Origin: JAGVSR01 sp963786675
GTDB lineage: Bacteria > Pseudomonadota > Alphaproteobacteria > Rhizobiales > Hyphomicrobiaceae
Assembly: GCA_963786675.1 (NCBI GenBank)
Contig: CAWAZY010000004.1
Location: 186,001 to 250,000, forward strand
DNA: 64,000 bases
Direction: 5' to 3'
This document shows positions 54,240 to 64,000 of the stretch, piece by piece. A model generated the notes under the pieces. It was not told the DNA's origin. It saw only the letters and a program-made list of their open reading frames with translations, and did no database searches. Every line of letters begins with the position of its first letter. Positions within the stretch are counted from its first letter, which is position 1. The position numbers were made by a program, and so were the translations under genes.

Positions 54240-56771
54240 ATGCGCAGGCTGTTTTCATCGCGGAGCGGAAATACCCGGCTGGAGCTTTCCCTGCTCCTGG
54301 TCACGAGCATCGCGTGCGTGATGGTCCTCACAACGACGCTGTCGCGGAACGGCGCCTCCAGCGCCGACCCGCCGACGGGCGGCAGCATGCTGCTGATGAT
54401 GGTACTCGCTGCCGTCGGCGTGTTTGCGGCCATCGGATCAGCCCTTTCGGCCATTGCGGCGACCCGGCGCGCCAGCGCCCAGCGCGCCAGCGAAATTCAA
54501 AATCTGCGCCGCAGGCTCGCCTCCGCTGAGGCGTTGATCAAGGCCGAACCGCAGATCCTCGTGTATTGGGAGCAGGGCCGCGGCCTCGACGTTCTCGCCC
54601 AGACCCTGACCGGCGTGCCCGGATTGCCGACCAGCCAGCAGGAATTGTTGCGCTTTGGCATGTGGCTGGAAGCGAAGTCGGCCCAGGACCTCAAAACGTC
54701 ACTCGATGCCCTGTTCGCCGAAGGCCGCGCCTTCAACATGATCCTTCGCACGGCCAGCGGCGGACATCTTGAAGCTGACGGCCGCGCAGCCGGCAGCCGC
54801 GCGATCCTGCGTCTGCGCGACGTGGCCGGCTACAAGCGCGACCTCGGCCTCATCCTCGACCACCAGAAAATGATTGCCCGCGATGTCCGCTCCAGCCGGG
54901 CCCTGCTCGACGCCCTGCCCAGTCCCGCATGGCTGCGCGATGCGTCGGGGCGGCTGACGTGGGTCAATCGCGCGTACGTTCAGGCCGTCGATGCCGAAAA
55001 CGACAGCGAAGTCATCACGTCGCAAATTGAACTTCTGGAATCGCGCCAGCGCCGCGCCATCGAGCGCGCGCACAAAAACGGCAAGGTCTTCCATGAACGC
55101 CTCGCCCTCATTGTTGGCGGCGATCACCGGCCGCATCAAGTCATCGCGGTACCCCAGGCGGAAGCGAGCGCCGGCGTGGCGATCGATGTGGCCGAACTCG
55201 AACTGGCCCGCGACGCGCTTGACCGCAAGGTTTCGGCCTACGACCGCACTCTGGACCGGGTCTCGACGGCGGTCGCCATCTTCAATGCCGAGCGCCACTT
55301 GACCTTCCACAACGAGGCCTACCGCAAGCTTTGGCAAGCGGATGAAGCCTGGCTGAAAACTGCGCCGCAGGATGGCGTCATCCTCGACCGGCTTCGTGAC
55401 GGCGCCCTGCTGCCGGACGTCGCCAATTTCCGGGAATGGAAGGCTCGCCTGCTCGCCTGCTACACGGAAGTGGGTGAACTCGAGGATTGGTGGCATCTGC
55501 CGGACGGGCGCATCATTCACGTGGCCGCCGAGCGCCGTCCCGATGGCGGCGTGACGTATTTCTACGATGACCGGACGGAAAGCCTTGCCCTGGAGAGCCG
55601 GTACATTGCGCTCACCCGCGTGCAGGGCGAAACGCTGAACAGCCTCAAGGAAGGCGTCGCCGTGTTTGGCACGGACGGCCGCCTCAAGCTCTTCAACAGC
55701 GCGTTCGCCCAGATCTGGCATATGTCGCGCCGGGTTCTGTCGACGTCCCCGCACATGGACGAATTCATCGCCAACGCCCGCGTCCTGTTCGACGACGGCC
55801 ATACCTGGGATGAACTAAAGACCGCCGTGACCAGCCTGACCGCCGAACGCGAACCGCTGGAAGGCCAGATGGTGCGGCCCGATCACAGCGTCATCGACTT
55901 CGCCGCCACGCCCCTTCCCGATGGGGCTGTCCTGCTGACCTTCGCCGACGTCACCGACGCGCGCCGCTATGAGCGCACGCTGCAGGAACGCAACGATGCG
56001 CTGATCGCCGCCGACCGGCTCAAGAACCAATTCATCGGCCATGTATCCTACGAACTGCGCACGCCGCTGACCAACATCATCGGCTTCAGCGAACTGCTAG
56101 CGAGCCCGCACATGGGTGACCTGACCATCAAGCAGCGCGAATACCTCGACCATATCTCGCTGTCCTCGAAGTCACTGCTGGCGATCATCGACGATATTCT
56201 CGATCTGGCGACCATCGATGCCGGCGCGCTGGAGTTGCGCCTCGACACCGTCGATCCGCGCGACCTCATCGACGCGACCATCCTGGCGCTGCGCGAGCGG
56301 GCGGTCAGTTCGGATCTCACCATCGATATCGCTATCGACGACGCAGTGCGCCCCTTCGTGGCCGATGAGGCGCGTGTGCGCCAGATGCTGTATAACATCG
56401 TGTCGAATGCCGTCGGTTTTTCCAAGCCGGGCGGATTGGTCAAGCTGGACTGCTGGCGCGAGAACGGCGACATCGTGTTCTCGGTCGAGGATCAGGGGGT
56501 CGGCATCCCCCCCGAACAGCAAAAGCGCGTGTTTGAACGCTTTGAGAGCCGCAGCCAGGGGTCCGAACACCGCGGCGCCGGACTTGGGCTTTCGCTCGTC
56601 AAGAGCCTCGCCGCCCTGCATCGGGGCAGTGTGACGCTGGAGTCCAAGCCTGGAATTGGAACGCGGGTCACGGTACGGTTGCCGGAACGGTCGGACGCAC
56701 AGCGGATGCTTGACCAGCGCAACAGTGATGCAGGCGCCTATGACATCGACCTGGACCATAAGGCAGGCTGA
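54240..56771 (+). CDS. divL: DivL-type PAS histidine-kinase-like cell-cycle protein (Tyr at the phospho site)
   Basis: An 843-residue protein with two membrane segments (LELSLLLVTSIACVMVL, MLLMMVLAAVGVFAAIGSAL), three to four PAS-like domains (such as SPAWLRDASGRLTWVNRAY and STAVAIFNAERHLTFHNEAY), a HisKA-like helix pair and an ATPase domain with DQGVGIPPEQ and GAGLGLSLVKSL. At the phospho-acceptor position the H-box reads GHVSYELRTPLTN: Tyr604 replaces histidine. That substitution, with PAS domains and the neighbours ahcY and tsaE, marks DivL, which in Caulobacter controls the CckA-CtrA relay through phosphorylated DivK. ATP-binding residues remain. Start taken at the ATG 54240. Confidence 0.87.
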   Translation: MRRLFSSRSGNTRLELSLLLVTSIACVMVLTTTLSRNGASSADPPTGGSMLLMMVLAAVGVFAAIGSALSAIAATRRASAQRASEIQNLRRRLASAEALIKAEPQILVYWEQGRGLDVLAQTLTGVPGLPTSQQELLRFGMWLEAKSAQDLKTSLDALFAEGRAFNMILRTASGGHLEADGRAAGSRAILRLRDVAGYKRDLGLILDHQKMIARDVRSSRALLDALPSPAWLRDASGRLTWVNRAYVQAVDAENDSEVITSQIELLESRQRRAIERAHKNGKVFHERLALIVGGDHRPHQVIAVPQAEASAGVAIDVAELELARDALDRKVSAYDRTLDRVSTAVAIFNAERHLTFHNEAYRKLWQADEAWLKTAPQDGVILDRLRDGALLPDVANFREWKARLLACYTEVGELEDWWHLPDGRIIHVAAERRPDGGVTYFYDDRTESLALESRYIALTRVQGETLNSLKEGVAVFGTDGRLKLFNSAFAQIWHMSRRVLSTSPHMDEFIANARVLFDDGHTWDELKTAVTSLTAEREPLEGQMVRPDHSVIDFAATPLPDGAVLLTFADVTDARRYERTLQERNDALIAADRLKNQFIGHVSYELRTPLTNIIGFSELLASPHMGDLTIKQREYLDHISLSSKSLLAIIDDILDLATIDAGALELRLDTVDPRDLIDATILALRERAVSSDLTIDIAIDDAVRPFVADEARVRQMLYNIVSNAVGFSKPGGLVKLDCWRENGDIVFSVEDQGVGIPPEQQKRVFERFESRSQGSEHRGAGLGLSLVKSLAALHRGSVTLESKPGIGTRVTVRLPERSDAQRMLDQRNSDAGAYDIDLDHKAG

Positions 56772-58295
56772 CGAAGGCGTAATTGCCCGCATTGCCCAGC
56801 TCATTGCTCTTAAGATCCGGCCGGGCGACAGCGTCGCGCTGCATGGCGATCTCGGGGCCGGAAAGACCACATTCGCACGCAGCCTCGTCCGGGCGGTTCT
56901 TGGCGAACCCGATGCCGAAGTCCCCAGCCCGACATTCGCGCTCGTGCAAACCTACGATACCGCGCGCTTGCCGCTGGCCCACGCCGACCTCTACCGCCTT
57001 GGCCATGAGGACGAAGCCCGCGAGCTCGGTCTCGACGACATCGCCGGACGCGGCGCGGCTATCATCGAGTGGCCGGAGCGGGCGCCCGCACTCCTCACGC
57101 CCGATCGGATTGAGTTGCATTTGGAAGAAGGCGCCGATCCCGAGACACGGCTGGTCACGCTCACGGCACACGGCAGTTGGGTCGACCGCCTGACGCGCCT
57201 GAAAGACATTGCGGCATTTCTCGATGGCGTGCCGGACACGTCAAGCGCTCAGCTTTCCTATCTCCAGGGGGATGCCTCAGCGCGGGCCTACGCGCGCCTC
57301 CACGGCACCGGGGCACTGGCACCACGATGATCCTCATGGACTGGCCCACCCAGCCGGATGGTCCTCCGGTTCGCGATGGCCTCTCCTACAGCCGCATCGC
57401 GCATCTGGCCGAAGGGACGGCGCTGTTCGAAAGCATCGCAGGCTTGCTCGACACATCCGGCTTTTCGGTACCCGCCATTCATGCCGCCGATCACACGCGC
57501 GGCCTGATGCTGATCGAGGACCTGGGCGACGACGTCTTCGGCGCACGCGTGGCGGCCGGCGACGACCTGGAATATCTCTGGCGCACGGCAACCCGGACGC
57601 TTGTCGATATGCGCGCCATCGATGCGCCGCGCATCGAAGCCTGGAATGCCGGGCCGGGCGCGGCCGCGCCGGTCCGCACCTACGACCGCGGCGCCTTCGA
57701 GATCGAGATCAGCCTTCTGCCGGAGTGGTATTGGCCGCTCGTCAAGGGCGAGCCCATGCCCGCGCAGACCCTGCAAGACTACAATCGTGCCTGGGCGCCC
57801 GTGCTCGACCGGCTCATGGCCGACCCCTCGCGCGGCCTGGTACTCAGAGACTTTCATTCGCCCAATCTTATTTGGCTGCCCCGCCGGCCTCCACCGCGCG
57901 ATGTGGGGATCATCGACTTCCAGGATGCCTTGATCGGCCCTCCCGCGTTTGATCTCGTGTCGCTGTTGCAAGACGCCCGCCTGGATGTGCCACCCGCCGT
58001 CGAGGACCGTCTGCTGGCCGGTTACCTGGATGCTGTCCGCACCCGCGACGCCCACTTCGACGAAGCCGCTTTCCGCTTCGCCTATGCCGTGCTCGGGGCC
58101 CAGCGGAACACGAAGATCCTCGGCATCTTCGCCAGGCTGTGGAAACGCGACGGCAAGGCCCAATATCTCCGCCACATTCCGCGGTTATGGCGTTATCTGG
58201 AGCGGGATCTGAGCCACCCGGACATCGGTCCGCTCGCAGACTGGTATACGTTGCACTTTCCCGCCTCGCTGCGTGCCACGGTTCCCGCCGTGTAG
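56740..58295 (+). CDS. TsaE-AmgK-like fusion: t6A ATPase plus amino-sugar kinase (one frameshift)
   Basis: The N-terminal 150 residues are TsaE, the ATPase needed for t6A tRNA modification: ALHGDLGAGKTTFARSLVRA, VPSPTFALVQTYD and AAIIEWPERAPALL. The same frame runs on into LSYLQGDASARAYARL, which is the start of a phosphotransferase. At a GGGG run (57310-57313) one G seems missing, and the reading moves to a frame with MILMDWPTQPDGPPVRDG, LRDFHSPNLIWLP (catalytic Asp) and VGIIDFQDALIGPPAFDLVS. So it is one TsaE-phosphotransferase fusion, known in alphaproteobacteria. The kinase half resembles AmgK, which phosphorylates MurNAc/GlcNAc at C1, and murU follows. The start overlaps divL by 32 bases. 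Confidence 0.87.
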
Positions 58296-58324
58296 GGCAC
58301 CCGCCTCAATGCCGGAGACTTTCC

Positions 58325-59044
58325 TTGGCGATCGATACCGCGATGATCCTGGGCGCCGGACTGGGAACGCGGATGCGTCCCCTCACCGAGCTCGTGCCCA
58401 AGCCGCTCGTCCGTCTTGCGGGCCGTCCGTTGATCGATCACGCGCTCGACCGGCTGCAAGAGGCCGGCATCACGCGCGCGGTGGTCAACGTGCATTATCT
58501 CGCCGACCGCCTGGAAGCGCACCTTAAAGACCGCAAGTCACCCCAGATCATCGTTTCGGATGAACGCGCGCAGCTTCTCGATACTGGAGGTGGCATCGCC
58601 AATGCACTGCCACTGATCGGTCCCCGCCCGTTCGTGATTCATAATTCCGATACCGTGTGGATCGAAGGCTTGAGCGGCGCCATCGCGCGTTTGATTGCGG
58701 CTTGGGATGACGAGCGAATGGACAGCCTCATGCTCGTGGCGCTGGCCGCGTCGAGCGTCGGCTATGACGGTCACGGGGATTTCGACATGTCGCCGACCGG
58801 TCTGCTCACGCGGCGCAAGGAGCGGCAAGAGGCGCCGTTCGTGTTCACCGGGGTTTCAATCGCCCATCCGCGGATGTTCGAGGGCGCGCCGCGCGGCGCA
58901 TTCTCGCTGAACCGGTTGTGGGACCGCGCCATCGCTCAAGGACGACTCTATGGCGTGCGGCTGGACGGGATCTGGATGCACGTGGGAACGCCCGAGGCAC
59001 TGGCGGAGGCCGAACAGCGCATGATGGCCGAACATGCCGGATGA
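58325..59044 (+). CDS. murU: Nucleotidyltransferase, MurU-like
   Basis: About 239 residues. The sugar-phosphate nucleotidyltransferase signature AMILGAGLGTRMRPLTELVP is at the N-terminus, with DTGGGIANALP and FVIHNSDTVW (metal-binding Asp). MurU makes UDP-MurNAc from MurNAc-1-phosphate, the step after AmgK. This recycling route bypasses MurA and can give fosfomycin tolerance. I chose the TTG at 58325 because GGAG lies eight bases before it; an ATG at 58343 would remove six residues. It overlaps addB by 11 bases. Confidence 0.85.
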   Translation: MAIDTAMILGAGLGTRMRPLTELVPKPLVRLAGRPLIDHALDRLQEAGITRAVVNVHYLADRLEAHLKDRKSPQIIVSDERAQLLDTGGGIANALPLIGPRPFVIHNSDTVWIEGLSGAIARLIAAWDDERMDSLMLVALAASSVGYDGHGDFDMSPTGLLTRRKERQEAPFVFTGVSIAHPRMFEGAPRGAFSLNRLWDRAIAQGRLYGVRLDGIWMHVGTPEALAEAEQRMMAEHAG

Positions 59045-62000
59045 TGCCGTGGCCCGCGCGGGCGATCATACCGGTCAGCGGCGGCTCTTCACCGTGCCGC
59101 CGGGTCAACCGTTTCTGCGCAGCCTCGCCAACGCGATTTTGTCCGGCGATTTGCCCCAACCCGGCGGCATCAAGCCCGACGCCGTTGATCTGACGGGCAT
59201 CACGCTGTACTTGCCGACGCGACGCGCCACCCGCACCTTGCAGGAGGCGTTTCTCGCCGCCGGCGGTGGGCGGGCCATGTTGCTACCGTCGATCATTCCG
59301 ATTTCTGAAGGCGAGGAAGATCTCTCCCTGATCAGCGCGGCGGCCCACGGCAGCGCCGGCGCCGCGATAGGTCCCGCTATCAGCGAAATGCATCGCCGCC
59401 TGGCGTTGACGCAGCTCGTGCTCCGCTGGTCGCACGCCATGCGCGATGCCGGAGCGAACGCTGCGGGCGACATGGCGCCTTATGCAGCGGCCGGCGCGGC
59501 GACACCGGCCCAGGCGGCCACGCTTGCCAGCGAACTCGCGCGTCTCATGGATATGGTCGAGACGGAAGGCGTCAGTTTGGACGGCCTCAAGGATCTCGTC
59601 CCCGAGCTCTATTCCGAGCATTGGCAGAAGACGCTGCAATTCCTGCAGATCGTGACCGCGTATTGGCCAGCCCATCTGGAAAGTGAAGGCCGCCTGTCAC
59701 CGGTGGCCCGGCGCAATGCCGTGATCGCGGCCGAAGCACAACGCTTGCGGGCCGCGCCGCCCAAAGGCCCGGTGATCGTCGCCGGCGTGACCGGCTCGGT
59801 TCCAGCGACAGTGGGTCTGATGCAAGCCGTCGCCGCGCTGCCCAATGGCGCCATTGTCTTGCCAGGGCTCGACACCACCCTCGACGAGCCAAGCTGGGCC
59901 AGCATCCTGCCCGATCATCCCGAACATCCCCACTTCGGTTTGGCCAAGCTCTTGTCGGCGCTCGGAGTCGGCCGCGCCGATGTGACGGTGCTGCCGGGGG
60001 CGGCCTCCGATCCGCGTCAGCAAGCCCGCGAGGCCTTCGTTTCGGAAGCCATGCGTCCCGCACGCACAACCGGCCTCTGGCACGGCTACGTCGATACGCT
60101 GCGCACACCGGCTGTCCGCGCGCCCGCGCTCGATGGCGTCAGCCTCATCGAAGCGGCCACATCGCAAGACGAGGCGGAAGCCATTGCGCTGATCCTCAGG
60201 CAGACCGCCGAGACGCCGGGCCGAACGGCGGCGCTCGTCTCACCCGATCGTCTGCTCGCGCGCCGGGTCGCCATCCGTTTGGAAAGCTGGGGCATCCGCG
60301 TCGACGATTCCGCCGGCCGCCCGTTCGCCAAAACCGTACCCGGCGCCTTCCTGGATCTCGTCGTTGCCGTCCACGCCGACGCCTTCGCGCCCGCGACCGT
60401 GATGGCGCTGTTGAAGCACCCGCTGACGCGGCTTGGCCGTGATCCCTTCGCCATCCGCCGCGCCGCCCGGGCCCTCGAAATCGCCGCCTTCCGCACGCCT
60501 TACTTCGGCTCCGGCATCGGCGGCATCGCCGCGGCGATCGAAAAGGCCAAGCACGACACCGATACGCAGAGCCGCCGCAATCGCGCGGTGCGCAACCTGT
60601 GGGATGAAGACTGGCAGGCCGCCCGTGAACTCGTCGACGCCTTGGCGACGGCATTCCAGCCGCTGAGCGAAGCCGCGACGGCTGACGCCGCCGCGCCGAT
60701 TGCGGCGCTGGCGAGGGCGCACGTGGCTGTCGCCGAGAACTTGGCGGCGCTCCCTGCCCCGGCAAACGCTCAGGACGATGCGACGGACGCCACCGCGCCG
60801 TCGGCCCTATGGCATGGCGAGGCCGGTGAAACCGCACAGCGGTTCTTCGCCGAACTGCTTGATGAGACCTTGCCGGACCTCCACGTGCAGCCGGGCGATT
60901 ACGCCGATCTCTACCGGGGCCTGATCCAAGGCCTCAATGTGCGCCCGAAAGTGCCCGTGCATCCGCGACTTGCCATATGGGGACCGTTCGAAGCGCGGTT
61001 GCAGCATACCGACGTTATGATCCTCGGCTCGCTCAATGACGGGACCTGGCCGGAAAGCGCCGATCCTGGGCCGTGGCTCAACCGGCCCATGCGGGCCGAA
61101 CTGGGTTTGCCCTCGCCGGAGGAAAAGATCGGTCAGGCCGCGCACGATTTCATAAGCCTGCTCGGCGCCCGCAAGGTCATTCTCTCGCGCGCGGAGAAAG
61201 TGGACGGCGTGCCCACGGTCCCGTCGCGCTGGCTGTTGCGCATAAAGGCCCTGCTCGAAGGCGCCGGCGCGGCGGATGCACTGACACCGCCGCAGCCGTG
61301 GCTCGCCTGGGCGCGCCATCGCGATGAGATCGTTCGCGCTGAACCCGCGCGCCGCCCTGAGCCCCGCCCGCCAGTCGCCATCCGCCCGCGCAAGTTATCG
61401 GTTTCACGCGTCGAAACGTTCATCGCCAACCCCTATGCCATCTTCGCCCGCGAAATCCTCGGCCTGGAACCATTGGAGCCGCTCGGCGCCGAGCCCGGTC
61501 CCTCGCTTCGCGGCAGCATCATCCATGAGGCCCTGTCGCGATTTGCCAAACGCTATCCGGACACCTTGCCGGACGATCCCCGGCGCACGCTGGTCGAAAT
61601 CGCGCAAGGCATTCTGGACGAGTACCGGGCGCATCCGCGCATCGCCGCCTTCTGGGTGCCGCGCTTCATCCGCTTCGCGGAATGGTTCGCCGAGACCGAG
61701 CCCAGCCGCCGCGCGGGCATACGCACCGTCATCGCCGAAACCACGGGCAAGCTGGTTCTCGCAGCGCCCGGCGGTCCATTCACCGTCACCGCGCGCGCCG
61801 ACCGGATCGACGTCGCCGAGGGTGCCCTGGTGATTACGGACTACAAGACCGGCACACCGCCCAGCAGCAAGGACGTAACGACCGGCGTCAGGCCGCAGTT
61901 GCCGCTGGAGGCCGCAATCGCCATGGGCGACGGAAAGGACGGGGGCTTCGATAGTGTGCCCCCGCATCCCGTCAGCACCTTGCGCTACATCCGTGCGGCG

Positions 62001-62237
62001 GGTGGCACGCCGCCGGGCGAGGAGATCGACATCACGGTGCCGGACGTGGCTCTCCTGGCTGGGGAAACCGTTGCAGGACTGACCCGGCACATCGCCCGCT
62101 TCGACGACCCCGATACGCCCTACCGGCCGACACGGCGCGCGCGGTTCTCCTATGCCTTCGATGATTTCGCGCATCTGGCGCGCATCGCCGAGTGGTCCGC
62201 CGCAGATGCCGACCGGTCCGAGGGAGGAGACTCGTAA
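59034..62237 (+). CDS. addB: Double-strand break repair protein AddB
   Basis: AddB is the nuclease/helicase-like partner of AddA in the alphaproteobacterial counterpart of RecBCD. The 1067-residue product begins with RLFTVPPGQPFLRSLANAIL and LYLPTRRATRTLQEAFL. It carries the inactive helicase core (IWGPFEARLQHTDVMILGSL, RAEKVDGVPTVPSRWLLRIK) and ends with a PD-(D/E)XK nuclease domain (LRGSIIHEALSRFAKRYP, ALVITDYKTGTPPSSKDV). It overlaps murU at its start, and its stop shares a base with the addA start, so the genes are translationally coupled. Confidence 0.94.
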   Translation: MPDDAVARAGDHTGQRRLFTVPPGQPFLRSLANAILSGDLPQPGGIKPDAVDLTGITLYLPTRRATRTLQEAFLAAGGGRAMLLPSIIPISEGEEDLSLISAAAHGSAGAAIGPAISEMHRRLALTQLVLRWSHAMRDAGANAAGDMAPYAAAGAATPAQAATLASELARLMDMVETEGVSLDGLKDLVPELYSEHWQKTLQFLQIVTAYWPAHLESEGRLSPVARRNAVIAAEAQRLRAAPPKGPVIVAGVTGSVPATVGLMQAVAALPNGAIVLPGLDTTLDEPSWASILPDHPEHPHFGLAKLLSALGVGRADVTVLPGAASDPRQQAREAFVSEAMRPARTTGLWHGYVDTLRTPAVRAPALDGVSLIEAATSQDEAEAIALILRQTAETPGRTAALVSPDRLLARRVAIRLESWGIRVDDSAGRPFAKTVPGAFLDLVVAVHADAFAPATVMALLKHPLTRLGRDPFAIRRAARALEIAAFRTPYFGSGIGGIAAAIEKAKHDTDTQSRRNRAVRNLWDEDWQAARELVDALATAFQPLSEAATADAAAPIAALARAHVAVAENLAALPAPANAQDDATDATAPSALWHGEAGETAQRFFAELLDETLPDLHVQPGDYADLYRGLIQGLNVRPKVPVHPRLAIWGPFEARLQHTDVMILGSLNDGTWPESADPGPWLNRPMRAELGLPSPEEKIGQAAHDFISLLGARKVILSRAEKVDGVPTVPSRWLLRIKALLEGAGAADALTPPQPWLAWARHRDEIVRAEPARRPEPRPPVAIRPRKLSVSRVETFIANPYAIFAREILGLEPLEPLGAEPGPSLRGSIIHEALSRFAKRYPDTLPDDPRRTLVEIAQGILDEYRAHPRIAAFWVPRFIRFAEWFAETEPSRRAGIRTVIAETTGKLVLAAPGGPFTVTARADRIDVAEGALVITDYKTGTPPSSKDVTTGVRPQLPLEAAIAMGDGKDGGFDSVPPHPVSTLRYIRAAGGTPPGEEIDITVPDVALLAGETVAGLTRHIARFDDPDTPYRPTRRARFSYAFDDFAHLARIAEWSAADADRSEGGDS

Positions 62238-64000
62238 TGAGCGTCAATCCCAAGACCGGCATCGGCGCCGACCTGGAACGCACGCGGATCGCCCAGCGCG
62301 ACGCTTCCGATCCCGCGACGTCCGTGTGGGTCAGCGCGAATGCCGGCACCGGCAAGACCCACGTCCTGACAATGCGGGTTCTGCGGCTCCTTCTGGCGGG
62401 CACGGCGCCGGATCGCATTCTGTGCCTCACGTACACCAAGGCCGCAGCATCCGAGATGTCGAAGCGCGTCTTTGAAGAGCTGGCGAAGTGGGTGACGCTC
62501 CCGCCCGCGGCTCTGGAGGACAAACTGCGGACGCTGCTGGCGCGCGCACCTCTCGCGGACGAAATCTCGCGCGCGCGCACGCTGTTTACCGCCGCCATCG
62601 AAACGCCGGGCGGCTTCAAGGTGCAAACGATCCACGCCTTCTCCGAACGGCTGTTGCAGCGCTTCCCGCTGGAAGCCGGCGTCACGCCCGGCTTTAAAAT
62701 CCTGGACGAAATCGAAGCCCGCGCGCTGCGCCGCGAGGCAATCAACGGCGTCCTCGCCTCGCACTCCGGTCAAAAAGCGCGCAAACTCGCCGAGGCCCTC
62801 GACATCGCCGTCGCCTACGCGGCCGACGACCGCTTCGATATGCTCATCAACGACGCACTGATCAACCGGGCCTGGCTCGACATCGCCGTTCGCCTGCCGC
62901 CGGAAACCGTTGCAGGCAGCACGGGCGGTCTCGACAGTTTCGCAGCGCTCCTGCGCACGGCATTCGGCGTGCGCCCTGGGCGAACCGTCGCGCGCTTGCG
63001 TGAGGAAGCCGCAGCGATACTCCCGGCGGCTGACGCCGCCCGGCTGGCGGATATCTTCGCAAGCGGTGGCAAGCGGGATGGCGAGCGCAGTTCTCTGCTG
63101 AAAGACATCGCCCTGGCGGCGAACTCTGCCGCGCGCTGCGACGCACTCCACGCGTTGTTCTTTGACAGCAAGGACAATCCGCGCCCGTCGTTCGCCAGCA
63201 AGCCGCTGATCGCTGGCACATCCCGAAGCCGAAGCCAGCCTCAAGCGGGCGCAGGAAAAATTCGTCACCATCTGGACGGAACTGAAGGGCGCCGAGCTGA
63301 TCGAAGCGACATTGGCGCTCCACGTCATCGCGGATGCGGTTTTGCAGCGCTACCGCGACGCCAAGGCCCAGCGCGCGGCCCTCGATTTCGACGATCTCAT
63401 CGCCCACACACGCACGCTTCTGCTCACGCGCGGTTCGGCACAGTGGGTGCTCTACAAGCTCGATAACGGTCTCGATCATCTCCTCGTCGACGAAAGCCAG
63501 GACACCAGCCCCGCACAATGGGATGTCGTCGCGGCCCTGGCGGAGGAGTTCTTCGCCGGTACCGGAACCCGCGACACGCCGCGAACGATCTTCGCGGTCG
63601 GTGACGAGAAGCAGTCGATCTATTCGTTCCAAGGCGCGGCCCCGGAACAATTCGCGGCGATGGGCCTGACGTTCACCGGGCGTGCTCGTGAGGCGGGGGC
63701 CACATTCAAGCCCGTCGCGCTCGATGTCTCGTTCCGCACGACAGCGCCTGTACTAGAGGCCGTCGATGCTGTCTTTTGCGACCCGGTCAGGACGCCTGGT
63801 ATTCCGCCGGGCCCGCACGGCATTCACCACATCGCCAAGCGGGTTGGCCAACAGGGCAGCGTCGAAATTTGGCGGACAGAGCGGCACGTTCCTCCGCATC
63901 CGACGGATGCATGGTCGCCGCTCGACGAGGCGACGACCACCACGCCTGATCTGCGGCTGGCCGAGCGGATCGCCGACACGATCAAGGGCTGGCTCGACAG
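62237..64000 (+). CDS. addA: Double-strand break repair helicase AddA (3' truncated by window, one frameshift)
   Basis: AddA is the UvrD-like helicase/nuclease subunit. The visible N-terminal half has Walker A in WVSANAGTGKTHVLTMRVLR, ILCLTYTKAAASEMSKRV and TIHAFSERLLQRFPLEAG. At 63219-63220 a GG seems to hold one extra G: after FASKPLIA the protein resumes in another frame with HPEAEASLKRAQEKFVTIW. There follow ALDFDDLIAHTRTLL, the Walker B string HLLVDESQDTSPAQWDVVAA and AVGDEKQSIYSFQGA. The C-terminal half and nuclease domain lie beyond the window. It is co-translated with addB. Confidence 0.93.

Overview
The window is one 64 kb stretch of a GC-rich alphaproteobacterial chromosome, most likely from the order Hyphomicrobiales (Rhizobiales). 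The evidence is gene order. hisD, UPF0262, a low-molecular-weight phosphatase, maf, yacG and tRNA-Phe lie together after murA, and chvI-chvG-hprK-EIIA-HPr-ahcY-divL-tsaE/amgK-murU-addB-addA lie together after pckA. Both orders are typical of that group. I cannot name a genus. No phage, transposon or CRISPR array is visible.

Layout. 1-6.6 kb: the end of an amine-type flavin oxidoreductase, then hisS-hisZ-hisG (minus strand), a GNAT-like and a cupin-like gene. 6.9-15.7 kb: cell-wall and housekeeping genes (murA, a DEAD-box helicase with a long disordered tail, DUF2948, hisD, UPF0262, LMW phosphatase). 15.7-17.8 kb: a membrane adenylate cyclase and a Crp/Fnr regulator sit on the opposite strand where infA is normally found; infA is not in the window. 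18-22.5 kb: maf, yacG, tRNA-Phe, an L,D-transpeptidase, a TPR protein and a membrane SNase-fold protein that seems to have lost its catalytic residues.

22.5-38.6 kb is the standout: nine genes on one strand. Three resemble the synthesis core of alginate: alg44 (PilZ, c-di-GMP receptor), alg8 (mannuronan synthase) and algD (GDP-mannose dehydrogenase). They are followed by three RTX calcium-binding secreted proteins with related C-termini, a type I secretion ATPase with several degenerate ATPase motifs, its HlyD partner, and a polysaccharide-lyase-like protein. The classical alginate periplasmic and outer-membrane genes are absent. I infer a c-di-GMP-gated uronate exopolysaccharide whose matrix proteins leave by type I secretion.

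38.6-46.4 kb: a D-lactate/glycolate-type dehydrogenase, a secreted protein built of three repeated modules, a fatty-acid desaturase, pckA and a HugZ-like protein. 46.5-50.6 kb: the ChvI/ChvG two-component system joined to a regulatory PTS (HPr kinase, EIIA-Man, HPr). 50.6-64 kb: a TadG-like von Willebrand protein, ahcY, the cell-cycle pseudokinase divL (tyrosine at the phospho-histidine position), a tsaE-amgK fusion with murU, and addB/addA, the latter cut by the window end.

Sequence quality matters here. At least seven conserved genes (flavin oxidoreductase, hisS, rhlE, one RTX gene, ahcY, tsaE-amgK, addA) carry one or more frameshifts, often in short homopolymers. Several are essential, so these are more likely read or assembly errors than true pseudogenes. 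Coordinates for those genes span the whole interrupted reading frame.
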